64,000 nt of DNA from JAADHX01 sp964569385 (GCA_964569385.1 CAZMUM010000009.1:1-64000); one strand, 5' to 3'; positions 52,774 to 62,029 are shown, counted from the stretch's first letter. The notes: generated from the sequence alone by a model not told the origin. Numbers and translations: made by a program.

Positions 52774-54953
52774 CGACGACCGCCCAGCCCCACCGTGAGG
52801 CCGAAGTCGACCTCGTCGTCGAGGGTATGACGTGTGGCTCTTGCGCTGCTCGTGTCGAGAAGGTGCTGGCTCACCACCCAGGGGTGAGCGACGCCTCGGT
52901 CAACTTCGCGACCGGCAAGGCTCGTGTCGCGTTTGATCCCCGAGCGTGCGATCTCGACGGGCTGAAGGGCGCTGTCGACAAGGTCGGCTATGGCCTCATC
53001 GAGTCCGGATCCGGCGATGCTGGCAAGACCGACGACGAGGCTGCTGTCCAGTCGGCATGGTTCCGCCGTGTTCTGGTGGCCTGGCCGCTTGGACTAGCGG
53101 TTCTTGTTCTGTCGCTAACGTCGATGGAGCAGGCGTGGGCCCGGTGGACAATTGCCGTCCTAACCGTGCCGGTCCAGTTCTGGGTGGGCTGGCCCTTCCT
53201 CACCGTCGCCGTCGAACGAGCCAAGGCCGCTACCGCAAACATGGACACGCTCATCGCTATGGGCACCCTCGCCGCGTTCACCTTCTCGACCGTTCGGCTC
53301 TTCACCGGAGGCGATCTCTACTTCGACACCGCCGCGCTGATCATCGCCTTCCTCGTCCTCGGACGATTTTTCGAGGCCCGCGCCAAGCAGCGGGCTTCGG
53401 GCGCGATCAGAGCGCTGTTGGAGCTCGGCGCCAAGGAGGCCACCGTGGTGGTGGACGGCGTCGAACGGACCGTACCGATCGATCAAGTCCAGCCCGGCGA
53501 TGTCGTGCGGGTCCGGCCCGGCGAGAAGATCCCCGTCGACGCGGAGGTCATCGAGGGCTCATCGGCGGTCGATGAGTCCATGCTGACCGGCGAATCCGTG
53601 CCGGTCGACAAGGTGCCCGGTGACCGTGTCGCCGGGGCCACCATCAACGCCCAAGGCGTTCTGACCCTGCTCGCCACTGCCGTAGGTGCCGACACGGCCC
53701 TGGCTCAGATGGTCCGTCTGGTCGAGGATGCCCAGGCCTCCAAGGCTCCCGTCCAGCGGCTCGCTGACCGGATCTCGGCGGTGTTCGTCCCGGTCGTGAT
53801 GGCCGTTGCCGCGGCGACATTCGGTCTGTGGTGGCTCGCGGTGGGCGATCCCGTCGGTGGGGTGGTTGCTGCGGTCGCGGTGTTGATCGTGGCTTGCCCT
53901 TGCGCGCTCGGCCTGGCAACACCAACGGCCATCATGGTCGGCACTGGTCGGGGAGCCTCGATGGGAGTCCTTATCAAGGGTGCCGAGGTGCTCGAGAACT
54001 CGAAACGTGTCGACACCGTTGTGTTCGACAAGACCGGCACCCTAACCAAGGGCGAGATGAGCCTCACCGACACGACCCCCGCCGTAGGCGTATCCGAGAA
54101 CGACGTCCTGCGGTTGAGCGCCGCAGTCGAAGCTGGCTCCGAACACCCCATCGGCCGTGCCGTCGTCGATGCCGCCAACTCTTCTGGCATGACGCTGCCG
54201 CGGCTCGACGAGTTCGAATCGGTCACCGGTCACGGCGTGCGAGCGACCGTCGAGGGAACGGTCGTTTCAGTCGGCCGTCGCAAGCTCATGGCCGAGAACG
54301 GCCTACTCATTCCCGAGGCCCTCGAGACCGAGGCCGACCGCCTTGAAACCGAAGGCAAAACGGCGATCTTCGTCGGCTGGGAAGGCGAGACCCGCGGCGT
54401 GCTCGCAGTGGCCGACACGGTCAAGCCCGACGCCAAAGCCGCCGTCACGGCACTCCGAGAGCTGGGGATCGCAGTGGCGATGATCACCGGCGACAACGCC
54501 CGCACGGCCGAAGCCATCGCCGCACACGTCGGCATCGACACTGTGCTCGCCGAGGTGCTCCCCGCCGACAAGTCCGCCGAGATCCGACGCCTTCAGAGCA
54601 TGGGGCACGTCGTGGCCATGGTCGGCGACGGAATCAACGACGCCCCGGCGCTGGTACAGGCCGATCTCGGTATCGCTATCGGCACCGGCACCGACGTGGC
54701 CATCGAATCGTCCGACATCACCTTGTTGTCCGACGACCTCGCCGGCGTTGCCACCGCCATCCGGCTCTCTCGGCGCACCTTCCGCACCATCACCCAAAAT
54801 CTTGCCTGGGCATTCGGCTACAACATCGCCGCTATCCCCCTCGCCGCCTCGGGGCTACTCAACCCCATCATCGCCGGCGGCGCCATGGCCTTCTCCAGCG
54901 TGTCGGTCGTGACAAACAGCCTGCGCCTCTACCGCTTCAAGCGGACTCCATGA
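52770..54953 (+). CDS. copA: Copper-exporting P1B-1-type ATPase
   Basis: 727 residues, standard CopA size. One HMA domain with GMTCGSC (Cys22, Cys25), eight helices with ACPCALG (Cys376-Pro-Cys378), DKTGT (Asp420), [26 protein letters not shown], and YN in helix seven/MxxSS in helix eight ([18 protein letters not shown]), which complete the Cu(I) site. Exports Cu(I) from the cytosol. Controlled by the CsoR encoded upstream. All catalytic motifs are intact. Confidence 0.95.
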   Translation: MTTTAQPHREAEVDLVVEGMTCGSCAARVEKVLAHHPGVSDASVNFATGKARVAFDPRACDLDGLKGAVDKVGYGLIESGSGDAGKTDDEAAVQSAWFRRVLVAWPLGLAVLVLSLTSMEQAWARWTIAVLTVPVQFWVGWPFLTVAVERAKAATANMDTLIAMGTLAAFTFSTVRLFTGGDLYFDTAALIIAFLVLGRFFEARAKQRASGAIRALLELGAKEATVVVDGVERTVPIDQVQPGDVVRVRPGEKIPVDAEVIEGSSAVDESMLTGESVPVDKVPGDRVAGATINAQGVLTLLATAVGADTALAQMVRLVEDAQASKAPVQRLADRISAVFVPVVMAVAAATFGLWWLAVGDPVGGVVAAVAVLIVACPCALGLATPTAIMVGTGRGASMGVLIKGAEVLENSKRVDTVVFDKTGTLTKGEMSLTDTTPAVGVSENDVLRLSAAVEAGSEHPIGRAVVDAANSSGMTLPRLDEFESVTGHGVRATVEGTVVSVGRRKLMAENGLLIPEALETEADRLETEGKTAIFVGWEGETRGVLAVADTVKPDAKAAVTALRELGIAVAMITGDNARTAEAIAAHVGIDTVLAEVLPADKSAEIRRLQSMGHVVAMVGDGINDAPALVQADLGIAIGTGTDVAIESSDITLLSDDLAGVATAIRLSRRTFRTITQNLAWAFGYNIAAIPLAASGLLNPIIAGGAMAFSSVSVVTNSLRLYRFKRTP

Positions 54954-54966
54954 CCCCCATCCGAGT

Positions 54967-55760
54967 ATGGCGGTGGAACTGGTTGGTGTGGCGTTTGTTC
55001 TCGCCAGCTGCTCGTCCGACAGCGGCGACAGCGCCGCCGTCGAGGGGATCGAGGCGATCATCGCCGGTCACATCAACATCGACATCAATCCCTCTGACAT
55101 CGGTTACCCCCGCCGCCGATACGACGATCCCCGTCACCTGCTCAGTCGTCTACGGAACCGACGACTCCTTCGGATCCGTCGCCGTCGACAACGACATGCA
55201 AAGGCGGCGCCCACCAGGACCACGGGCCCTTGCTGACGGGACTCGCTCCCGATACCGAGCGCCGGCACGTCCTACAGGGCTCGGATGCCGCCGGGTCCCT
55301 CTACCGCAACGACGTGATGAGATTCAGCGCAGCACCGGAAACCGAGTCGACCCTCGGGAACAACATTGCGCCCGCGGGTATCGTCACCCCCGCCAGCTCA
55401 TCCTGGTCGGACTAGTTTGGGCCCGAGTTCGCGATCGACGGCGACCTGCTACTGAGTGGTCCACGGCCGGCGATGGTAACGCCGCTTGGCTCGAGATCGA
55501 TCTCGGCGAATCAAGCCAGATGACCGGCATAGCGTTCTGCACCTGCCAGATCGCCGACGGAACTGCGATAACCAACTCCTTCGCCATCACCATTGACGAC
55601 AGCCGAACTCTCGGCCCGTACCCGACCAACGCCATACAGCGGCACTCGACGAGCACGTCGCCGCCCGGACCGTTCGCATCGAGGCCGACCGAACCCCTGG
55701 TGACAACACCGGCGCCGCCGAGATTGAGATCTACAGCCCCGATCCCACTGACAGTCAACC
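54967..55760 (+). pseudogene. Relic copy of the discoidin-like lipoprotein (copy 3 of 3)
   Basis: Segments homologous to the gene at 28229 occur in order but in different frames: lipobox LASCSSDSGD, then VVYGTDDSFGSVAVDNDMQ, LLTGLAPDTERRHVLQGSD, a TAG after SSSWSD, STAGDGNAAWLEIDLGESSQ, and TLGPYPTNA. At least four frame changes and one stop show that it is dead. It is on the opposite strand from the other two copies. Confidence 0.75.
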
Positions 55761-55796
55761 CGCGGGTAAGCCCGCCCCGCTGAGGACCGATGTCTC

Positions 55797-56444
55797 ATGC
55801 CACCGACCAGAGTGCGCCACCCGATCTTCGCCCGCCTCTACGCCAGGTTGAGCGCCGTCGCCGAGGACAACGGTGCCACCGAACACCGCCGCGAGCTCCT
55901 CGCAGGTCTCAGCGGACGAATCATCGAGATCGGTGCCGGCACCGGACTCAACTTCGCTCACTACCCCTCCGACGTCACTGAAGTCGTCGCTGTCGAACCC
56001 GAGCCCTACCTGCGAAACCAAGCACGCAAGGCCGCAGACAACGCGACCACACCCGTCACCGTGATAAATGCGACCGCCACCGAGCTACCCCATGCCGACG
56101 CCGCGTTCAACGCCGCCGTGTACTCGCTAGTCCTCTGCAGCATTAGCGACCCCGACGCAGCCCTGCGAGAAGGCCATCGCGTGCTCAAGCCCGGGGGCGA
56201 GGTCCGCTTCTACGAACACGTCATCGCCGACACTCAGCGACTCGCCACGGTCCAACGCCAACTCGACCGCGCCTGGCCACGCTTGGCCGGCGGCTGCCAC
56301 ACCGCCCGAGATACCACACAAGCCATCATCAACGCCGGCTTCGAGATCGAATCCCAACGAAAGTTCAGCTTCGCACCAACGCCGCTGGCCAAGCCGGTGT
56401 CGCCTCACATCATCGGCATCGCACGCCGCCTCGATGTCGCCTGA
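55797..56444 (+). CDS. Class I SAM-dependent methyltransferase
   Basis: 215 residues. N-terminal RHPIFARLYARLSAVAEDNG, then SAM motif I IIEIGAGTGLNFAHYP, the acidic ribose contact VVAVEPEPYLR, and later motifs SLVLCSISDPDAAL and RVLKPGGEVRFYEHV. The pattern is that of small UbiE/Coq5-like or thiopurine-type methyltransferases with unknown acceptor. It follows the lipoprotein relic and precedes a membrane methyltransferase by 66 bases; both may methylate small thiols or metal(loid)s, but this is speculation from the neighbourhood. Confidence 0.82.
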   Translation: MPPTRVRHPIFARLYARLSAVAEDNGATEHRRELLAGLSGRIIEIGAGTGLNFAHYPSDVTEVVAVEPEPYLRNQARKAADNATTPVTVINATATELPHADAAFNAAVYSLVLCSISDPDAALREGHRVLKPGGEVRFYEHVIADTQRLATVQRQLDRAWPRLAGGCHTARDTTQAIINAGFEIESQRKFSFAPTPLAKPVSPHIIGIARRLDVA

Positions 56445-56510
56445 CCCCGCGTGCGGGCCGTCTTGGCCTCCCCTGATCTTCGCCTGGCGTCGCCCTCAAT
56501 CGGAGGGTCG

Positions 56511-57104
56511 ATGACCGAAGCAGCTCTCGCTGGATACGTGCTCCTCGTCGCTCTTGCGTTCGCGGTCCGAACGGCGCTGCACTTCCGGCTCACCGGGGCG
56601 CACGGTTGGGTGCCCGCGTCAAGTCGCGTCGGGGCAGTCGGGGACGGTGCCTTTGCACTAGGCCTGGTCTGCGCGCTGGGTGGGCTGCTCCTGGCTCTCC
56701 TGGGTGTGCTTGACGCGGCTGAACCAGCGATCGCCTTGGCAGTTTTCGGGCTGGTTCTCGTGTACGGCGGCGCTGCGATCGCCTTGGTAGCGCAAACCCA
56801 GATGGGCGAGGCATGGCGTGCGGGTGTCGACGTCCACGCCACGTCTCCCCTCGTCGTCGGCGGCCTGTACAGGTTCAGCCGAAACCCCTTCTATATCGGG
56901 ATGATCCTGGCAACCACGGGTGTCGCGCTGACGGTCCCCCAAATCACGACGGCTCTGGGCCTGGTTCTCGTCGCCGCAGGGTCATACATCGATGCGCGCT
57001 ACGTCGAGGAGCCTGCACTCCTGAAAGGATACGGCGACCCCTACGTGCAGTATCTGGAACGCACACCCCGCTTTTTGCCGCGGCCGTGGCGCCTCGAACG
57101 CTGA
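56511..57104 (+). CDS. ICMT/PEMT-type membrane methyltransferase
   Basis: 197 residues from the ATG at 56511 with GGAGG upstream (a GTG at 56451 would add 20 residues). Four to five helices and the C-terminal signature of isoprenylcysteine/phospholipid methyltransferases: RFSRNPFYIGMILATTG, EEPALLKGYGDPYVQYLERTPRFLP, with the RNP and the EE...Y..Y..R residues that bind SAM. The substrate is a membrane lipid or another small hydrophobic acceptor; unknown here. Confidence 0.82.
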   Translation: MTEAALAGYVLLVALAFAVRTALHFRLTGAHGWVPASSRVGAVGDGAFALGLVCALGGLLLALLGVLDAAEPAIALAVFGLVLVYGGAAIALVAQTQMGEAWRAGVDVHATSPLVVGGLYRFSRNPFYIGMILATTGVALTVPQITTALGLVLVAAGSYIDARYVEEPALLKGYGDPYVQYLERTPRFLPRPWRLER

Positions 57105-57178
57105 CCGATTTCGGAGGGCGTTCGAGGCCGAAGTGAACATGACCGATATCCAAATCCCACACCTGAACCGAGGAGATC

Positions 57179-57412
57179 GTGCGAGCGGCCGCTGGCACCA
57201 TGACCATGGGTTGCGGAGACGCGTGTCCCAGGTTCCCTGGTACCGCGACGAGGACTCGGAACTCACCAACCCCAGGCCCGCCCATAGACGTCGTCCGTCG
57301 AATCCGCGATGGACTCAAGCGTCGGGTCGCAGAGCCGTTGCTCAGTTTCGAACTCCCCCAAACCGAGCAACGACAGACGAGCCGCGCGGCGATGCGGCCC
57401 GTTCAGGCGTAG
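57179..57412 (+). pseudogene. arsC (thioredoxin-type arsenate reductase) C-terminal relic
   Basis: MTMGCGDACPRFPG and PPIDVVRRIRDGLKRRVAE match the second half of actinobacterial arsenate reductases. The segment between them is in another frame (YRDEDSELTNP), so two compensating indels are present. The N-terminal half with the first catalytic cysteine is absent. No arsenic transport gene survives next to it. Confidence 0.65.
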
Positions 57413-57422
57413 CCGTGGATAG

Positions 57423-57788
57423 TCATGGTAACACCGGGCCTCCGCCGCTTCCGCCTGCGATGAGGGCGGAAACGACAGCAACGATGGCCACGACCCCAAT
57501 ATAGATCAGCGCAGCGGAGACGGCCGCCCGCACGATCGCCGCTGCTCGCCGATACAGCGGCGCGGTTACAGCCCTCATTGAAAGGGCGGTGACAGTGACC
57601 GAAACCGACATGACGGCTAACAACTGCCACGCGCCGCCGAGGCCCGATAGCGGAGCAAGCGCCGCGGCGCCCACCGCTACCCCGACACACCCCGCGCAGG
57701 CACCAGCGAAAGTCGGAATCCCGACCGCAAGAGCGCTCAGAATCGCCGACGTTCGCTCACGAACCTCGGACTGACCTGTCGGGGTCAC
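57423..57788 (-). CDS. Small membrane protein with a CAGC motif
   Basis: 121 residues, GTG start, three to four helices. The first helix contains GACAGCVGVAVG, a Cys-x-x-Cys in the membrane that is similar in style to metal or thiol carriers (MerC-like); the rest is featureless Ala/Val-rich helix. No family was recognised with certainty. It lies downstream of the MerR gene at 57964, separated by 175 bases without a gene, and may belong to that regulon. Confidence 0.55.
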   Translation of the reverse strand: MTPTGQSEVRERTSAILSALAVGIPTFAGACAGCVGVAVGAAALAPLSGLGGAWQLLAVMSVSVTVTALSMRAVTAPLYRRAAAIVRAAVSAALIYIGVVAIVAVVSALIAGGSGGGPVLP

Positions 57789-57963
57789 TGCGTCTTGTCC
57801 ATCGATCGGATCGAGCGCTCACACGTCATGCACAACAATCATGAGGCTTCTCCCAACAGGAAGGTCAAGGCCCGATCGCTGTCCCGTCCGCCGGTCTCCG
57901 CCCTGTGGACGAGCAAAGTTCTTGGGAGACAACCCCCAAATGAACTCCCGCGGGCTCGGTCGA

Positions 57964-58365
57964 TCAGCGGTCGGTCTTGAGGATGTGGCAGATGTCGCCT
58001 TCGGTGCAGTCGGCTGGGTCGAGTTGTCGGCTGCGTTCGACGAGTTGTTCCAGTTCGTGTTCGAGGGCAGCGAGCTGTTCGCTGCGTTGGCGGACGTCGG
58101 CGAGCTTTGTATCGAGGAGGGCATCGACGTGGGTGCAGGGCGCGGCGCCGCTGTCGCGAATCTCCATGATGCTTTTGATCTCGGCCAGCGTGAGACCTGC
58201 GGCTTGGGTAGAGCGAATGAACCGAAGCCGAGCCAGGGCCGCGTCGTCATACACCCGGTAGCCGTTGGGGGCCCGGTGGGGCTGTGGGAGCAGGCCTCGG
58301 CGTTCATAGAAACGCACCGTCCGGGCCGGTAACCCAACAGCATCAGCCAGTTCACCGATCAACAT
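57964..58365 (-). CDS. MerR-family heavy-metal regulator
   Basis: 133 residues. LIGELADAVGLPARTVRFYE, GLLPQPHRAPNGYRVYDD, STQAAGLTLAEIKSIM. Metal-binding residues as in MerR/ZntR-type proteins: APCTHVDAL, DCTEGDICHIL near the C-terminus. It is divergent from the 58420 operon, whose promoter has a 20-bp MerR spacer, so it is almost certainly the activator of that operon. Confidence 0.88.
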   Translation of the reverse strand: MLIGELADAVGLPARTVRFYERRGLLPQPHRAPNGYRVYDDAALARLRFIRSTQAAGLTLAEIKSIMEIRDSGAAPCTHVDALLDTKLADVRQRSEQLAALEHELEQLVERSRQLDPADCTEGDICHILKTDR

Positions 58366-58381
58366 GATTCGAGTCTAACCG

Positions 58382-58413
58382 TTGACATTCTTCCATAGAT
58401 CAACCTTTAGGGT
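58382..58413 (+). promoter_or_regulatory. MerR-type promoter with 20-bp spacer
   Basis: -35 TTGACA (58382-58387), 20-bp spacer containing the GTTGA...TCAAC dyad, -10 TAGGGT (58408-58413). The ATG at 58420 lies at the expected transcription start, implying a leaderless message. Confidence 0.72.
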
Positions 58414-58419
58414 GGGGGA

Positions 58420-58719
58420 ATGGACGTGACGTTGCTGTACTTCGATGACTGCCCGAATTGGAGGATCACCAACGAGCACCTTGAGGCGCTCAACGGAGAG
58501 ATCGGCGGCCTCGAAATCTCGCGTGTCGAGGTGACCACCCCCGATGACGCCGAACGTTACCGGTTCAGGGGATCGCCAAGTGTGCTGATCGACGGGCGGG
58601 ACGCGTTCGCGGATCCTGATGATCCGGTCGGGCTGTCGTGTCGGGTTTATCAGACGCCCGATGGACCGGCCGGGTCACCAACCCTTGCCCAGCTTCGCGA
58701 GGTGTTGACCGGTGGGTGA
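58420..58719 (+). CDS. Small thioredoxin-like protein (DCPNW family)
   Basis: 99 residues. VTLLYFDDCPNWRITNEHL begins a thioredoxin-like fold with a single N-terminal active-site cysteine; FRGSPSVLIDGRDAF is the cis-Pro loop, and GLSCRVYQTPDG supplies a second conserved cysteine. Relatives are found with mercury and alkylmercury genes. It is the first gene of a MerR-controlled operon and overlaps the next gene by eight bases. Probable role: thiol handling of a soft metal in the cytosol. Confidence 0.82.
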   Translation: MDVTLLYFDDCPNWRITNEHLEALNGEIGGLEISRVEVTTPDDAERYRFRGSPSVLIDGRDAFADPDDPVGLSCRVYQTPDGPAGSPTLAQLREVLTGG

Positions 58720-58978
58720 TCGAGAGTCATCGGCGGGTCTGTTCGGGCTGTTGGCCGCGGGGATGGGTGTCTGTTGTGGTATCCCGCTGCTGTTGTCGGC
58801 TGGCGCGCTTGGGGCTGTGGCCGGCATCGGTCTCGGTAGCTGGCTCATCATCGCGGCGGGTGCTGTCGCCGCGGCGGCTGGTATGTGGCGTTGGCGTCAA
58901 AACGCCCGATCGTGCGAGGTACCCGCCTCAGCCGAAGTCAACGAGTTCGAGGCAGGCCTAGATGACCGAACACTTTGA
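58712..58978 (+). CDS. MerT-like small membrane transporter
   Basis: 88 residues, GTG start. Two helices; the first has GMGVCCGIPLLLSAGALG, the vicinal Cys pair used by MerT-type importers, and the second ends in a basic RWRQNARSC loop with another cysteine, followed by an acidic tail. Similar in plan to the 26297 protein. Sits between the thioredoxin-like gene and the reductase gene, overlapping both, so it is an integral part of the operon. Confidence 0.75.
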   Translation: MGDRESSAGLFGLLAAGMGVCCGIPLLLSAGALGAVAGIGLGSWLIIAAGAVAAAAGMWRWRQNARSCEVPASAEVNEFEAGLDDRTL

Positions 58979-60341
58979 CGCCGTTGTCATCGGCGGCGGC
59001 ATGTCCGGGCTGCCCTTGGCGCTACGCGCCGCCAAACACGGCAGCGTCGCGCTCATCGAGAAAGAACTTCTCGGCGGGACCTGTCTGAACCGGGGATGTA
59101 TTCCGACCAAGACCATGATCGCGTCAGCCGATGTCGCTCACTCGGCCCGCACTGCAGCCACCTTCGGCGTTCACGTATCTTCCCCGACCGTCGATTTGGG
59201 TGCGATCGTGGACCGCAAAGACGACGTAGTCGGTTCGATCCGCAAAGGCTCATACCGGGCCGTAGAGAAACGGAACGGTCTCGACTTCATCGAAGGCACC
59301 GCCCGATTCATCGCCAACCACTCCATCGAAATCAACGGCACCACGGTCTCGGCTGACAAGATCTTCTTGAACACCGGAACCCGCGACGCCACCGGCGGCA
59401 TCGACGGGCTCGATACCGTGCCATACCTCACGTCTCGGACCATTCTCGACCTACGCCAACTCCCTCAACATCTCATCGTCGTCGGTGGCGGTTTCATCGG
59501 CTCCGAGTTCGCCCAAATGTTTCGACGCTTCGGCTCCCAAGTCACCGTCGTCCAGCGCGGCGAGCGACTGATCCCATCGGAGGACATCGACATCTCGGCG
59601 GCGGTGCAGCAGGGATTCGAAGCCGACGGCATCAACGTCATCACCAACACCTCATGTACGCACGTCAGCGGGACTGCCGGCGACATCCGGATCGGCTGTA
59701 GCGGAGAACACAGCGACGACATCGCCGGCAGCCACCTGCTCATAGCCACTGGCCGGGTACCCAATAGCGACCAGCTCGGCCTCGAACACCTCGGAATCGA
59801 ACCCGACCCGACCGGCTTCCTCGATGTCGATCACCAGCTCCGCTCCACCGCCGCAGAAGACGTTTGGGTGCTCGGCGATCTCCGCGGTGGCGCCATGTTC
59901 ACCCACACCGCCCGCGACGACGCCGATACCGTCTACCGCAACCTCTACCGTGACGGTGACCGTACGGTCGCCGACCGCATCGTGCCCCATGCCGTGTTCG
60001 TCGACCCCGAAGTCGGCTCGGTCGGGCTCACCGAGCAACAAGCCCGCGACGCAGGCTACGACGTCGCCATCGGTGTTCAGAAATTCGATGGTGTGGCCAA
60101 GGCCCGGGCGATGGACAAGACCATCGGCCTCATCAAGTTCGTCGTCGACCACGCGACGGACAAGATACTCGGATGTCACATCGCCGGCCCCCACGGCGGC
60201 GACCTCGTGCACGAAGCCGCCCTGGCCATGGTCACCGGCGCGACCTACTCCGACATCGGCGCCATGATCCACGTGCATCCCACCCTCTCCGAAGGTATCA
60301 ACTCCGCCGCGGGCGGAGTTCACCGACCCTCCAGCGAATGA
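58962..60341 (+). CDS. FAD-dependent pyridine-nucleotide disulfide oxidoreductase (MerA-like)
   Basis: 459 residues. FAD-binding VVIGGGMSGLPLALRAA, redox-active disulfide GGTCLNRGCIPTK (about Cys42 and Cys47), NAD(P)-binding IVVGGGFIGSEFA, GDLRGGAMFTHTA, and the C-terminal HVHPTLSEG active-site base. It lacks the extra N-terminal HMA domain and the C-terminal vicinal cysteines of classical MerA, so mercuric reduction is not assured; mycothione- or dihydrolipoamide-type activity is possible. Operon context (MerR, MerT-like) favours metal or metal-thiolate reduction. Confidence 0.83.
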   Translation: MTEHFDAVVIGGGMSGLPLALRAAKHGSVALIEKELLGGTCLNRGCIPTKTMIASADVAHSARTAATFGVHVSSPTVDLGAIVDRKDDVVGSIRKGSYRAVEKRNGLDFIEGTARFIANHSIEINGTTVSADKIFLNTGTRDATGGIDGLDTVPYLTSRTILDLRQLPQHLIVVGGGFIGSEFAQMFRRFGSQVTVVQRGERLIPSEDIDISAAVQQGFEADGINVITNTSCTHVSGTAGDIRIGCSGEHSDDIAGSHLLIATGRVPNSDQLGLEHLGIEPDPTGFLDVDHQLRSTAAEDVWVLGDLRGGAMFTHTARDDADTVYRNLYRDGDRTVADRIVPHAVFVDPEVGSVGLTEQQARDAGYDVAIGVQKFDGVAKARAMDKTIGLIKFVVDHATDKILGCHIAGPHGGDLVHEAALAMVTGATYSDIGAMIHVHPTLSEGINSAAGGVHRPSSE

Positions 60342-60353
60342 CAAGGAATCATC

Positions 60354-60803
60354 ATGAGTAGCTGCTGCAGCACCGACCTCGCCGCCGATGTCCATCCGTG
60401 CCCGCAATGTGGAGCGACCGGACCTGTCATCGGGCATGAACCGGTGCAACCCCACCACCCCGACGTCACCGATGGCCACTGGCAACATTGTGCGACGGTG
60501 GATTGCCCCGTCGTCTACTACCTCGACGCCGATGTCGTCAACGGCGACGGGTTGAGGACCCAGGTCGCCCACAAGGCTCTCGACAAGCCGACCCCGGTTT
60601 GTTTCTGCTTCTCCCACACCCCAGACGACCTCGCTGCCGACCTGGCCGTAAACGACGGTGTCAGCTCAATCAAGGCTGCCATCAAAGTCGCTGTCGCCGA
60701 CGGGTTCTGCGCCTGCGAACACCTCAACCCCAGCGAGAAGTGCTGCCTCGCCGACATCCACCGTGCTCTGAAAGCCATCACCACAGCCACGGCGACGGTC
60801 TGA
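60354..60803 (+). CDS. Iron-sulfur (CopZ N-terminal-type) metallochaperone
   Basis: 149 residues, AAGGA ribosome site. Cys-rich: N-terminal MSSCCS and PCPQCGATG (zinc-ribbon-like), then DCPVVYYLDAD and VCFCFSHT, and a [2Fe-2S] BFD-like end FCACEHLNPSEKCCLADI. This order matches the N-terminal domain of Archaeoglobus-type CopZ, which binds a [2Fe-2S] cluster and zinc and can reduce and chaperone copper; the HMA part of that protein is absent. It follows the reductase by 12 bases. Probably delivers a metal or an electron in the MerR-controlled pathway. Confidence 0.82.
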   Translation: MSSCCSTDLAADVHPCPQCGATGPVIGHEPVQPHHPDVTDGHWQHCATVDCPVVYYLDADVVNGDGLRTQVAHKALDKPTPVCFCFSHTPDDLAADLAVNDGVSSIKAAIKVAVADGFCACEHLNPSEKCCLADIHRALKAITTATATV

Positions 60804-60820
60804 CCCCTGCCACAGTTGCG

Positions 60821-61189
60821 GTGCGCGCGCTCTGCTTGTTGACCGCATTTATTGCGCTCGCCAGTGCCTGTGGAACTGATGACGGGTTCGCTTCGCCCGT
60901 TGTTGACCGCGAAGCCGCCCCCCAATCCGAGGCTGACAACCTCACCCTCGAAGAAGCCGGCCTCCTCGTTGCGGGCGAACTCATCGACATTTACGGCCTC
61001 GACGCCGACCCTGTACCCGTCGCCGTCGAAAGCGAGATCGTCGAGTTCGACGGGCAGACGGTCTGGCAGCTCGACCTTGCTGTTGATGTCGATCAAGACG
61101 GCCAGCGGGTTCGCCACCAGTGGCGCATGTGGATCGGCACCCCCACGAGGGGGCTACCCGACGTCCTCCGTGCCCAGCAACGCCGCTGA
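60821..61189 (+). CDS. Small lipoprotein of unknown function
   Basis: 122 residues from the GTG at 60821. Signal helix with lipobox ASACG, an acidic linker, then a compact alpha/beta domain (EAGLLVAGELIDIYGLD; VEFDGQTVWQLDLAVDVDQDG; RHQWRMWIG). No family recognised. It is probably the last gene of the 58420 operon, starting 18 bases after the metallochaperone stop. Region 61190-61363 has no gene. Confidence 0.6.
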   Translation: MRALCLLTAFIALASACGTDDGFASPVVDREAAPQSEADNLTLEEAGLLVAGELIDIYGLDADPVPVAVESEIVEFDGQTVWQLDLAVDVDQDGQRVRHQWRMWIGTPTRGLPDVLRAQQRR

Positions 61190-61363
61190 CAACCGAGCGA
61201 GCCACAGCAAAAGACGGACGCACCTCACTCCATCTAGATCCTCAACTCCAACTGCGCAACTAGCCTCCGACACGCGAGCCGACTTGCGCGGCAGTCCCCA
61301 GGCTTTAGACCCGGTCTCACTGGTCCCCGTGCAGCCAGATCGGTGCGCCATCCACACCGACCG

Positions 61364-62029
61364 TTAACCCCACATCGACCACTGGATGGTCCGATCGACC
61401 GGGTCGCTGGCTGATCCGGTTTCGAATCTGCCGAGGGTCTCGATGAGTTCTCGTTTAAGGTCTGCTTGGCCTTCGATCGGGAGATCGTCTCGAAGCCATA
61501 CGATTACGAGCCCGTCGATCGCTCGTGTTTCGCATCGCAGACCTTGCGCTCGGGATGCCCCGCGAATCGCTGAGCGCAGGGCGTCGACTTGATCGCCGGG
61601 AACGCCCGAGACGTTGGCGGAGCCTCGCTGCGTGGCCTCTTCGATCGCGAGCGATGCGACCAGACCGATGCGGTCGTCGACCGGTGAGGACTTCAGCTCT
61701 GTCGACATGATGCGCAGGCACGTCTTGCAGTCCGGCGCGTGCGCCGAGTCGGCGAACGGTCCGATTGGTGGGCCATCTCCGGCGCGCATGATCTGCCATC
61801 GGCGACCGCACACCGTGTTGGCCTGCCATTGCTCTACCAACAACGCGGCCAGGTCGTAGGCGGACTGCCACTGGCCTTCTCGCTCGCAGCGATATCGATC
61901 GACCGCGGGTCGACGCTCGGCATCCGGCGCTCCTAGAGCAACAAGGTGTGTCTTGTTTCCACCGGCCAGCAGGTAACGCTGGCCGTCGATCTCTAGTTCG
62001 TTGACCCGGTGGATGGCCTCGGCGCTCAT
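61364..62029 (-). CDS. Conserved-type hypothetical protein with a zinc-site-like CxxC
   Basis: 221 residues from the ATG at 62029 (a start at 62068 adds 13 residues). N-terminal strand-rich part (LEIDGQRYLLAGGNKTHLV), a middle HAPDCKTCLRIM segment that may bind zinc with nearby Cys/His, and a C-terminal helical domain (QADLKRELIETLGRFETG). Not recognised as a named family; similar proteins are typical cargo near ArdC genes on actinobacterial conjugative elements, an impression rather than a search result. Confidence 0.55.
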   Translation of the reverse strand: MSAEAIHRVNELEIDGQRYLLAGGNKTHLVALGAPDAERRPAVDRYRCEREGQWQSAYDLAALLVEQWQANTVCGRRWQIMRAGDGPPIGPFADSAHAPDCKTCLRIMSTELKSSPVDDRIGLVASLAIEEATQRGSANVSGVPGDQVDALRSAIRGASRAQGLRCETRAIDGLVIVWLRDDLPIEGQADLKRELIETLGRFETGSASDPVDRTIQWSMWG

